Source of the DNA: Lepraria neglecta
Lineage: Eukaryota > Ascomycota > Lecanoromycetes > Lecanorales > Stereocaulaceae
NCBI GenBank assembly: GCA_033220425.1
Contig: CM065646.1
Coordinates: 4,347,501-4,411,500 of the forward strand
Direction of reading: 5' to 3'
Length of the DNA stretch: 64,000 nt
Program-made: the position numbers and the translations under genes
Shown: positions 20,933-31,699 of the stretch, piece after piece
How positions within the stretch are numbered: position 1 is the stretch's first letter
Layout: every line of letters starts with the position of its first letter
Notes under the pieces: generated by a model
What the model was told of the DNA's origin: nothing
The model's database searches: none
The model's input: the letters and a program-made list of their open reading frames with translations, nothing else

Positions 20933-21975
20933 TCATAGCCCAGGTGACCCGTTCCTGCTCATAGTCGTCAGTTTGACCCAGCTGTCGAAGAAGGAGTTCC
21001 CAGTCCCATTGCTGTCCTGGAGATCTAGAGTCCTGTTTTCCATGTCAGCTTCAGCATCCAAGTCCCAAAGCCATGGAAGCAGTGAATCTTCCAGTAGCGC
21101 TTGAAGCCAGTATGTAGGCGAGACTAGGAAGGTACATTCTTTGGGAGGGTTCAAGAATTGACGTGATTGCTGCATGATGGATGTTATGAGCTCGGGAGGG
21201 AGTTGCGGAAGGCAATGGGCAAGTCCGCCTGACGGAAACGCTTTTAACATTGACGGCATTGACGGAGGCAGGTACTGGAGATAAGCAACCACGCCTTCAG
21301 TCAAATCCGATATAAGTACTGGACCGGTCTCATACACCTATTTGAAGTATCAATCAATGGGCATGAGGGCTCAATGTCAGCTTACCTCAGACTCGTGAAC
21401 TGTTGTCAAATCATCATCATCTGAGCCCTCTGAGGGTTCCCACTGCATTCCATGATATTTGCCTATACCTAGCCTGCCTTCAGGAGGGTAGATTGTACAT
21501 ATTGGGGCTTGGAGTCGACGTCCACCACTCATACTCGACTTGTGAAAGCGGTTCTCTAGCACAAGCCAAAGTCGGCGTAGCGAATCGTCTCCCTTGAGCG
21601 AGATGACACGCTTAGCAACAATGATACATGCATAATGAGTTGGTATATAGAGCGGTGGCCTCTGGCCTATTATGCTTGGATTTTCGCAAGCTACGACGGG
21701 TTCCCGGGAATGGAGAAGCTCAAAGTTGGGACTCCCTTTTTTCTCGGCCGGAGTTTCTATTATTAGTGATTTGGGATCGAGCTTGTCCTCGGGTTGAAGC
21801 AGCACAGCTTGCGTAAGCCAGAGCGGGCACCGATCATCTCGATCCTTTGTGGTCATTTAGCCGCTTAATGAGAGCGTGGAATGGTAGAGCTCACTGTGGC
21901 CGTATACGACATCTCATATATTGGGCCGCCACAGATCGCACAAAACATTGTTTGGTCGTCCATGTAGAGACACAT
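20933..21975 (-). CDS. F-box-like / zinc-knuckle-start fungal protein
   Basis: Three exons, 21975-21895, 21844-21386 and 21337-20933, with introns of 50 and 48 nt (GTGAGC..AAAG and GTAAGC..ATAG), all phase 0, give 314 residues. The start MCLYMDDQTMFCAICGGPIY holds a CxxC pair seen at the beginning of a large family of fungal F-box-type proteins. The middle contains PPLYIPTHYACIIVAKRVI and the end LPQLPPELITSIMQQSRQF with LVSPTYWLQALLEDSLLPWLWDLD, which resembles the F-box and following hydrophobic element of these proteins. If so, it would be a substrate adaptor of SCF ubiquitin ligases. The first splice acceptor is slightly unusual but frame continuity is perfect. The family call is moderate; the gene model is better supported than the function. 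Confidence 0.58.
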
Positions 21976-22519
21976 CTTGAAAATGTTGAATCAGCAGATT
22001 CTTTGCGCTTGAACAGTGCAACGATGAGTCGAGATGACAGCAAGACAAGGACTTTGGAGCCCGGATGCAAGGTAAAGCTATGTAACGTGTGAAGATCTTT
22101 GATAGAGCACAATGTGATTTGAGCATACAACAGTAGATTAATGCCTAGTGAAGGTGTGCGTAACGGGCCTCCGAGGCACTGCACCTCGAGTTCAGCTTTG
22201 CTTCGAACACTTAATATTGCATCCACAGCGCCAGCCTGGCTGAGCATGGCCAAGTTGATAGCTACTCCGCCATATTCCCCCGTGTTTCGACCACACGGAG
22301 GATCTGTTTGGGGAAGAGGGAACGTTGGATGAGATGTGTCCAAAAAGGTGGTACATAAATGCTAACATGAACAAGCATGCCTTCCTCATTCAACCCTAAT
22401 CTAATTTATACAAGAAACACTCAACTGATTCGAGATCATTTGAGTTGCCGTGTTCTTCCATTCCACTTTTTCGCCGATACCATTCTCTTTAGCATTATTT
22501 ACCATAGTACTAGCTAGCC
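21976..22519. other. Divergent intergenic region before the large pseudogene
   Basis: Upstream of the F-box-like gene. A 150-codon minus-strand open frame across 21891-22343 overlaps the first exon in another frame and shows no motif. Confidence 0.4.
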
Positions 22520-25500
22520 ATGCATCAGCATCTCCAGGCTCGGCAGCCAACCCGCATTGCATTGCTTTGGCGAACCAAATTTGAAATGGCCAGGTGCAAA
22601 TGCAGACAGAGTTGCCATCAAGCTGCCAGGCCGTCCTTGGGACCGCTACTCCTTCCCATATATACTCGGGCTCTGCCAACGCCGGTATTCTTCCTCCCTT
22701 CCCTGTTCCCCACGGCTCCGCTACCCCTGGCTTCGCTCCTCCAAACTCCGCGTCTCAATTGTCAAATATGCTAGGATGTACGGGGCTCGTTCGGGGGACT
22801 CCAGGCACAATAGTTGGATGTCCGCTAGGATAACTGCCCTCTCCATCGAGTGCACCATCCCTCAACTCCCGCCTTCCCGCGTTATTCTCACCTGAAATGG
22901 GAACCAACCCCTCGCCTCAGCTTATACCCACTCTAGCATCGCCTTACCACGCGGCTGGACATTTCGGCTTGGCCCCTGGCTACTCTAGAAGCCATTCCGG
23001 CGGGTAATCGGGACCAGCTCAGCCTGTGCCTACAGGGCAACTAGGACCACCCGGACCATTCTTAAATCCGACGTCAGTAAATACGAAACCACTCGGGAGT
23101 AAATCACTCTGGAGACCTAATGGAAATGCACCTGCAGCACCCGTGACTACTGGTAGCCGAACTACTATATCTGGACAAGTCTACCCACTACCTCCCACAG
23201 GCAACACGTATCCTGGCCAGACAGCTCCCTCCAATGACCAGCCAAGTGCTGCGAATGCACCAATCATGCTTTCCAACGGGTTTGTCGTAACTCCTGCAGT
23301 GACTGCACATTCAAATGGAGCCGAGCCGGCGTTGCAATTGCCTAGTAGTGCTCTCATCAGTGCTGGTGGACTGCCCGCAGTTGTTTCAGGGACAACTTAC
23401 TTGGGTTTGCCGTCAAATCAAGGTCTCTTGGTCAACGGCGCGAGCACTCTATCTGTTCCACGATTACCATCCACCTCACCATCCCCATATCTTCACAGTG
23501 GGAGGTCAGGCTTTTACGGCGAGTCCGGAGGCTTCCCACTGGCTGGCACTAGTCTCTTGCCAGGCGGATCCCCACTTATAATCTCTAGCACTGTCGTCTT
23601 ACTGGGGCAGGGAGCGCTGCAGATCGGTAGCACGACTATGCCGCTGCCCCCAGATTCAATCGAGGTCTTCACAGTAGGGGATCAAGCCTTTACGGCTGCG
23701 CCAACTGGATTCAATATCGGAGGCACAAGCCTCTTTCCAGGTGGCCAAACTGTTACAGTCTCTGGCACACCTGTCTTCCTGGATAGTTCCTCGCACCTAC
23801 AAATCGGCTCAACGACTGTTACATAGGACCTGGGGCTTTTCCCTCAGTGAGTTCGACACTAACCCTGGACCTGGATTTGATAACGTCAACAATTACCACG
23901 CTAGCTTCTGGCTTCTCAACGGAAGTGCTTACAGGCACTACCATGACTGGAAATATGTGGTTGACAACCGAGCAAGGAGGACAAACAACAGTTGTACCAG
24001 TAGTTGCAGGTACAATTCTTTGGAATCTGCCCGATATAGCTCATGTACGTCTTTTCGCAGTCATTCTTCGCCCTTTAGTACCGTTCTTGGAGTCGTGAGA
24101 CGTTTCACAAGTACTTGTTCGTTGAATGTGTCTAGCGACTCCCATTTCAACCCGAAAGAGTAATGCTGACTCCGAAATCATAAAATAGGTGTCCTTTCAA
24201 TTCCCTGCTTTTCAAAGATCCCGCACTTTCATCTTCCTTGTATCAAAGTACTTGGTATCCACATCTCAGGAAATTGCCCCTCAAACAATAACAATAATAA
24301 CAACAATCACAACAACAACCAGAACAACAATAATCAGAACAAAACAAAAATCAAAACAACAATCAAAACGACAACAACGAAGACGATAGTGACCGATGCA
24401 CCTAGACGACAATTCTTCGATGACAACCAGGACGACGAGTTCAGGCACATCAAGCGCATCCTGCAGCTCCTCCAAGGTTGCCTGCGATTGTAACGTGATA
24501 TACAGTCAAACTGCATCGAGCTACACCTGCAGTACAACGTGTTTCTCGACTGCTACAGGTTGTAGCGCAACTGGAACAACGATTACTGCTTCTGCCACAG
24601 TGGGTTCTTGTCTAGTTACCGCAATTTCGGGCACTTCAACCGGGCTCGTCAAGAGGGGAACTGATGGTGCCGGGTGTGATTATCCGTGTCCAGCCACCAT
24701 GCCAACGGCTCCAACGACTGGACCCTTAGCGGACACTGCTACTGCCCCACCAAACAAACGTGCTCTCGCGCGACGCGCATCTACATCAGCCATGTCAAAC
24801 TTTGGCGGGTGCAACTTGATAACCGCTCGAGATATGCGCCAAAATGACCTTGAGAATTTGATTTACAAGTCCGCGTAAGACTGACTGTATAAAGCCACCC
24901 CAGTCGTCGTTCCTTCATATATAGGCGGCCAACAGTTCTGGAACTCTGAAAGGGCTAACAACCTGAATCCGAGCCAGCAGGTAGAGTCCAGATATTACGT
25001 ATCTACGACTGTGGGCCAGTGTACGCCGACCATCGCATCTATAGCTTGGCAAGACCGAGCACCGAGTCCAAACGCACGGGATCACAACAAGAGATTGACG
25101 ACGGATCATGCTTGTAAGTGTTTCCATTTCAACACTTTACGCACGATTTAATGCAAAGTTTCGGCACAACACGTGAACATGAAGGAGTTGTGACTCCATC
25201 GCTCTTCTCGAAAGGAAAGTGTTGGTTTTGAATTTTTGTATCAACTTCACGCTTCTGCCGACAATCGAGCCAGAGCACTGATGTCTTTCAAGAACATCAA
25301 GATATGATTCTTGCTAACGATATCCAGACGAAATCAATATATTGAGGGGTTTCTTTGATAACGCTGTTCTAAATCCACAGAACGGCCTCAGCTGCAATCA
25401 ATTGAACGCGCTGTTCTTTGACACATCCTGACCTGTCCGAAAAATTTGATGACTGATGTCTTCCCAGCTTTACCCAGCAGCAATCAAATAGATTTTGTTA

Positions 25501-27179
25501 TAATGTCAGAGACACTGAATGGGTATGCAAAAGGATACGTAAATGCCTTAATATTTTCACACGTTGATCTTTGAAACTGACTTAGGTCTAGCTTTGGGGC
25601 CCTAGATTCCCAAATTTCGAGGTGGATTGACATCTGATATGGTCGTAAACCCTGCCTGGTTTTGGTCCCAAACAAGGGAGGGAACACCAGACTCCGCTAT
25701 GCAAACGATCAAGGACAAAATCGGCAACCTCGAGCGATTAGTTTTGGGATGCCTGACAATCCAAGCTCCGAATGTCATTGATTTGTTAAAGGGGACAAAT
25801 GGCCGTATTTATGACGCATTGTGAGTGATACTCCCCTTGGCAAGACTGAGTGAATGCGTTCGAGCCCAGCTGTATCGTGGTATCCACAATTCTAGGCATC
25901 CTAAATTTGCGTCTGAATTTCCTGCTTTGTACCGAACAAAGACAAATTTCTTTTGACTATAAGTAATCGCTAACCTTTGGATGCTTGATAGCTCACAGCT
26001 AGACCACACCCTCGCAGGGTCTCCAAATACCCCCAACGCGAACTTTGGGTTCGCCGCCAAATATAAGAGCTATATGGACGATTGGGCTGCTCAAAGGAGC
26101 ACGCTACCCTCTTCCATACCTCGACTTATCGAAAGTATCGAAAATGACCTTCAAACATCCCGTTCCTTAACCGACTTCAATGAGGAGCAATAGCAAAGCT
26201 TTTTGCAGAGATATGACGAACATGGCGGCACGGACTGGGACAGCGTCAACTATCATGTCTCGTTTACATAGGATACCACCAACGTACCTCGAGATTTAGA
26301 AATACGCGCCGACTCATGAGTTCTAGAGCCTTCTTCGACTCCAATCTGTGAGATCCAGTAAGCTCTCTAGCGCCAGTACAATACTTGCACTAATACAAGA
26401 CCCTAGCCAAGATCCAAATGGAGGAGATGGAGGAATACAGAATTGCGCAGAAGATGCCTATTGCGATTTTCCAAGTGCAGGTGTTACCGGAAAGTATCCC
26501 ACCATGACAGGCTCCGACTTCTGTGGTTGGACTACCATACCAAGCCAAACCTAGGGCGGCTCAAGCTACAACCCTACACCAACCACCCAAACGAGTGGAC
26601 CAAATTCAATATATTCCGATACTGTTGTGGTTGCCTGCTCCTCCACTTACATTACACCAGTTCACGGGCCCATGGCCACATATTGTGTCGACCAAACGCC
26701 CATATCCATCGTTACCGATCCCGAAAAGACGCCCACAGGTCTCCCGGTTGCCCCATCCTGCTATCCCCCAGCGGACTCCAATTTATCGGACAACCAAGGG
26801 AAACCCAGCGGCTACGTCCCTGAGCCCAAGTTCATTAATGCCGTAATTGCCACCTTCTGTGCCGAAGGCCAATGGCAAAAAGGCTGTCTGAGCGCTGCCG
26901 GCTTTGCGCTTGAGAGTGAACATCCAGATTGGCAAGTCTAGTTTCGTGCGATACTGCAAATAAAAATGAAACTTTAACAACGATCGGTTGATCGACGGCT
27001 AATATTACTTGCGACCCGCCTTAATGGGAATCTGATAATATCATTTTCAATCTTGGTCTCAAGCTGCTAACAATCAGTGCACTTGGAAAGCCGATCAGGA
27101 TACTTGCGTTAAATATTTGTCAAACGCACTGACGGATTGTCCGGCGGGGGGGTTGGATTGGAATGGATGTGTTGCGTAA
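22520..27179 (+). pseudogene. Degenerate gene for a large secreted Ser/Thr/Pro-rich multidomain protein
   Basis: Fragments in order read like one very large extracellular fungal protein. A Pro/Gly-rich linker (22594-22833 and 23026 on) is interrupted by TAA at 23008-23010 within HSGG-stop-SGPAQP. About 50-residue beta-type repeats follow (VFTVGDQAFTAAPTGF, IGGTSLFPGGQTVTVSG, LQIGSTT), partly frameshifted near 23490-23530. Then come an Asn/Gln-rich tract (24282-24380), a cysteine-rich segment (SCSSSKVACDCN, CSTTCFSTATGCSATG), an N-terminal-like block (MRQNDLENLIYKSA), and a folded region (YIGGQQFWNSERANNLNP, LTTDHA, YEINILRGFFDN, NPAWFWSQTREGTPDSAM, GFAAKYKSYMDDWAAQRS). The Cys-rich end TWKADQDTCVKYLSNAL closes with TAA at 27177. 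Introns with good GT, CTAAC and AG signals survive (for example ending 25980 and 27075). TAG replaces probable CAG at about 26191 and 26269. The family is not identified. Confidence 0.75.
24282..24380 (+). repeat. CAA/AAC-rich low-complexity tract
   Basis: A purine-skewed run of AAC, CAA and AAT triplets that would read as poly-Asn/Gln/Thr. It lies between the beta-repeat and cysteine-rich parts of the decayed secreted-protein gene and is probably a former linker. Confidence 0.8.
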
Positions 27180-27663
27180 ACGATCAGTGCCGGAAAGGGA
27201 AAGGGAAAGCTAGATATCAAGGGTTGAATGAATTTGAAGGTTCCGCCGGCTTCGCCGAGCTGATAGCGTACATATTTGGTTACGTTTATCTTGGTAGGAA
27301 ATGTTGGTGAGTTTCAGGGAAGGGTTGTGTTGTACTATTGTACGGAGTATGGAGTATTAGACGCTGCACGGCCCTGGTGGCCTGACGACTTTACGATTTG
27401 TAGACCATGTTAATTAATGTATAATATACAATACATACGAATTCCAAACATCCTGAGCGCGATTTCGCGAACGCCACAAGTCCTGCTGAGACACATGCTA
27501 CAGGGGCCTCCAGCTAGTAAGCAGCGGACCTGAAGCCCCCGTAGAATGGCGGCGCGAGCCTGAGAATTTGGGCGGCTTCCAACAACCTTCAATTATCCTC
27601 CTCCACGGACACTTTCTGTGCAGGACATATATAATCATTCCTGCAGAAAAGGTACCTATTCTG
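27180..27663. other. Intergenic before the HAD phosphatase gene
   Basis: Contains the 3' flank of the large pseudogene and the upstream region of the next gene. No feature recognised. Confidence 0.4.
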
Positions 27664-28976
27664 ATGCTTCTCGGTCTCCACTTCAAGAATAGCCAATCTC
27701 AGAGACACTTGCGAACCCTAAGACTTTGTCTCCAAGCTCGAGCGATGAGTCAGAACCGGAGGTCACCCAAGCAATTCGCGCCACTCGATCCACAGAAGAG
27801 CAATGAACGCGGTGTACAGCGGCTGAAGGGTATTGTCTTTGACGTTGATGGCACGTTATGGTATGTTTTGATTCCAAGCCTGCTTTGGCTCTTGGCTGTG
27901 CAGCTCCAAATAGGAAAGCTTTCTTGGCTCCTCCATTTATTTATCACTTTCCGTCGCCAAGAGCATTACCCTTAGGTTCTTTGTACTTCATTCGATCGAG
28001 GAAGTCTACAAATGTTCACTTCTACGTGTGGGCTACGCATTGTACATGGTTCTTGATCCTCATGTATGCCGCAGAGCATTTGACCCCACACCGTCAAATA
28101 TGAGAAGTCAAAACCCGTGTTTCTTTCTACGTGATAACAAGATTCTTGCTTTCTTTTGTTCAACATCTTACATTTACGTCTACTAGCGGTCCTAATTCAC
28201 CGTTATCTCCAGCAAGCCCCAAAACTACATGTTCGGTCAAATGCGGTAAGCGAGCTAACCCACCCTCCACCCATCCGATGAACTGTCTTAACCCGACCAA
28301 CCTCAACTAGAGCTGCCCTTTCCATCCCAAAATCAACAGACATACTCGACCACATCCACTCGCTCCCCGAGCCAGCCCAAAGCCACGCCCAAGCCGCCAT
28401 CCGCGCCATCGAGTCCGCTGCTATGATAGAGCAGGAGCCTCAACCAGGCCTGAATGAATTGATAGAGTACCTCGAAATGAGGAAGGTCAGGATGGGGCTG
28501 TGTACGAGGAATTTTGAGTAGGTGCTCTAGCCTAGTTTGAGGAGAAGTAAGCGTTGATTAGAGTTGACGATTTCTCCAGCGGTCCAGTAATGCACCTCCT
28601 CCAAAAATTCCTCCCAGGCAAGACATTCGCACCAATAGTCACGCGAGATTTCCGACCACCCAAGCCTGATCCAGCTGGTATTTTGCACATTGCTAAGGCA
28701 TGGGAGCTTGAGGATGGGGGTGAGGGGCTTATTATGGTACCTGATCCCCATTTTCAGGATTCAAGTCCTGTCTACATCTAGCTGACAAGAGAATAGGTTG
28801 GCGACTCAATCGATGATATGACAGCTGGTCATAAAGCTGGAGCGGCGACTCTGTTGCTGGCGAATGAAAATAATCGGGAATTGAAGGGGCATGAGCATAC
28901 GGGTGCTTGGATCGACAGATTGGATGATTTGATCGGGTTGCTTGAAGTTGGATTTGAGGAGAGGTCGGACGAGTGA
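27664..28976 (+). CDS. HAD-superfamily hydrolase (phosphatase-like)
   Basis: Five exons, 27664-27860, 28213-28245, 28311-28517, 28580-28736 and 28797-28976, join to 257 residues. All four HAD motifs are seen: motif I DVDGTLC (nucleophile Asp60 and Asp62, the Cys codon formed across the first intron), motif II LCTRN, motif III Lys in PPKPDP, and motif IV GDSIDD restored by the last junction. The cap contains KPQNYMFGQMR and a helical segment with ILDHIHSLPEPAQSHAQ. This matches a conserved fungal family of small HAD phosphatases. The N-terminus before residue 28 is Arg/Leu-rich and could be a mitochondrial presequence; starting at 27745 instead gives 230 residues without it. The first intron is unusually long (352 nt). 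The substrate is unknown. Confidence 0.88.
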
Positions 28977-30120
28977 GGCCAAGCTTAAAGCTGGAAGTTA
29001 CTATAGAGAAGGAAATCTCCCCATTCGATGTGATCGACTGGCGCCCCATTCCCGCATTCGACCATGCTGCCGTTGCTTGCGGCGGAGTGTCCATCATCAG
29101 AAGCGCGAGTTCAATAGCGGCGTCCGCATAAGCTTATCCAAGGCGGCCGTATTGGCCTTTGAGAGAGAAGGGGCAGGTTCGTTATTAGCTATTTCTTCCC
29201 TGGACCCTCGCTGGATTAGGTAAATGGGAAATAAGGGCCAGTGATGTTTGAAACGGCGGTCAAGATTCAATGACATTTACCAACCCCTGCAGCAATCTCT
29301 GGAGATAAAATTGCTATTTTATTCAGCTTAATAATAGGGGATGGAGGCACCTCGGACGGTACCTTATCCGTATTCCACAGTAATACTCGAGCACGCCTCG
29401 CCTAGACGAGTTTAAAGGCGGGGCCTGGTGGGGCCTAGTGGGGCCCAGATATGGATAAGGTAATCCTCTAAAAGGTCAAGATCAGAGCCCACGGGCACTA
29501 GAGGGAGACGCCAAGACCACCAATGTCAACATCCACGTGGCAGCCATGCCCCTTAATTGTTTTTTAGTGGGCCCAGAGTACCTTAATCTCAGGTTCACCA
29601 CATGGCAAACAAGCCACTTCGATTTGCATTTACAATCCCGCTATTCTGGCACTCATGGCAACAATTGAAAACGGAACTTGCCTGGTGAGCAGAGATGTAG
29701 AGAACTCGAGAGCAGAGCATGCAAGCTAGGTCCAGTCTACTACCATTGAATCTCGAGGTAGCCGAGGATGAATTGCCACCAGAACAGGGAAGCGGCTCCA
29801 GTCTCGACCCGGAAATATCAGCCAGCGCAGACCATCATGGCTCTACCGCATTCTACGTAATAGAAACAATAGACTCCGCCCTAATCCAAAGTATAAGTGT
29901 TGCTTCTTGCTTATATTTGTCCCCGTCCCTGTCAGCAGCGGTCAGTACTTCCATCCATTATTATATCTGCCCATCCCCTCTCATAGGAAAAAGACGTTCA
30001 AGGAACCATTTCCATACACCGCAGGATCCATCGATCCCGTGATTCCATACCGAAAAGTATCGCATCACCACAGCCCGCCTCCGCCAAGTCCCCTCCGCTC
30101 CACCCACCATCTCAACCATC
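28977..30120. other. Intergenic, 1.1 kb, with a short inverted-repeat unit
   Basis: Contains the inverted repeat at 29360-29462 and, near 30060-30120, a C-rich leader just before the small zinc-finger gene. ORFs here show no motif. Confidence 0.45.
29360..29462. repeat. Short inverted-repeat unit (possible miniature element)
   Basis: TACCTTATCC at 29360-29369 is repeated inverted as GGATAAGGTA at 29453-29462. The 103-bp unit contains internal GGGGCCT.GTG repeats. TA occurs at both ends, which could be part of a TA target duplication. Ten bases of terminal symmetry is weak evidence for a mobile element. Confidence 0.35.
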
Positions 30121-30333
30121 ATGTGTTTCGGTAGCAAGCCCAAGCGCGAAGAGACCACCCCCGCGCCTCAGTCTAGACGGGGTCGACTTTCTGACCAGAT
30201 TCGACCTTCCGACACCGCAATGAAAGGCTTCTGGAAATGCTCCAAATGCCAGAATACAAACAGCCCCTTAGAAGCACTACTGTATTGCACCAATTGTATG
30301 CACATGAAGGATAAGACATGCACGTTCTACTGA
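30121..30333 (+). CDS. 70-residue protein with a RanBP2-type-like zinc finger
   Basis: A single exon, 70 residues. The N-terminal half is basic and Pro-rich (MCFGSKPKREETTPAPQ, RRGRLSDQIRPSD). The C-terminal half is a compact four-cysteine unit, WKCSKCQNTNSPLEA then YCTNCMHMKD, with C-x2-C and C-x2-C pairs 15 residues apart and the Trp and Asn typical of RanBP2/NZF zinc ribbons. Such fingers bind ubiquitin or single-stranded RNA; which applies here cannot be read from the sequence. CT-rich upstream sequence and a clean ATG (CCATCATG) support expression. It is too short to be caught by domain annotation alone, but the motif makes chance unlikely. Confidence 0.68.
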   Translation: MCFGSKPKREETTPAPQSRRGRLSDQIRPSDTAMKGFWKCSKCQNTNSPLEALLYCTNCMHMKDKTCTFY

Positions 30334-31699
30334 TGCGCACCATATCACAAAACCATCGACTCGACGCCAGCCATCCCCCTCAAGGCGCCACGCACGCCAC
30401 CGCTGTCAGGTCTAGCTTTGTCAAAATGGAACTCAGGGATGCCCCAATCTAGACCCCAACTTCTCATCAAGGCGCTGCCTACCTGTCCTCTCCCCTCCTC
30501 TCCTCATCGCCTCAATGAGCGAACGTCGTGCCATCAACGCTAGCCTTGACATCGCGCACACTCCAACGGCCTTCGTGCACCTTGCAAGCGTCCTCTCAGC
30601 CCTCAGCAACCTGAAAGCACACTCTCACACCCATCCAAACCATAACCGTGGCATAGCCTAGGTCGGCAATGCACCCGCGCACTAGATGTGCCATCGTTGT
30701 GGATCCAGTAGATCCAGTCAAACCATCTAGGGGTGGTCGCTCGAATCTCTATCATGGACCTCCAACGATCCGCTTCATGCGCATTGTAGCTTACGAACCC
30801 GCCACGTCTCGTCACGAGTGGCCAATGCGAGGCTCAATCCCTCCCTATATGGGGCTTTTACACCCAACCCACGAACACGTGCTTTCATCACCCGTCAAAC
30901 GATGTTGCATCGACGAGCTCATAAAGGAGGAACGAATCGCGCCCTCGGCGCTAAGCTCATTGTCTGGTGTAGTACCCAGGGTTTTGGATACGGGAGGAAG
31001 TACCTCAGTTAGGCCGATAGTTGCGCTGTCTTTAGGCAATATTTAAGTCAAATGAAAAGTCAGGTTTACTCATGCAACTACTTCAACAGCCCCGTAGTTT
31101 GGGTAGCAGATCAAACTTTTGAGCAGCTAAATTCTGCTCAACCGTGAATGAAAAACTTGCCATTCTTGGCTCCACACCATCGCACTATTCAGCCAAGTTT
31201 TGCTCAGGGAGTCCGTTATCTTCTGCTCCACGCTATTCTCAATGAATGGATCATAAGCCATGCATAGAGGGAAGCCACCCGGAAGATGTGCCAATTTGCT
31301 GTTTCAGGACGCTCTAAACGACATTTTTTTTAGAAAAAATTGCTACCCTCACCTCTCTACCTTAAATTCTCTGAGACGATGTCTTTTTTTTAGTTAACAT
31401 ACCTTAATGTAGGGTCCAGTACGATGAACGTCTCAAAAAATTGCTCTCGCTTGGAGACCTTCAACATGAGGCTTGCCCACAACAGCATCAGTGTGTACTA
31501 GGGTTGTTTAGTTCGCAGGCTTCTGAGAACGAAGGGCCTAGGGTGATTTTCCCTATAAAAAATACAATGCAGACAGTTCGTAAAACGTAGATTGCCATAA
31601 GACGTATCAATGCTTGTGCACAGTTTGGCTGTAAGACCAAGATTAGATAGCTGAACAAGATAACCTGAAATCCAACTCCTGCGATATACCCATTCCATC
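30334..31699. other. Intergenic, 1.4 kb, without a recognisable gene
   Basis: Convergent flanks of the zinc-finger and oxalate decarboxylase genes. Two T8-containing AT-rich patches occur near 31320-31400. Small ORFs on both strands have no motif. Confidence 0.45.
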
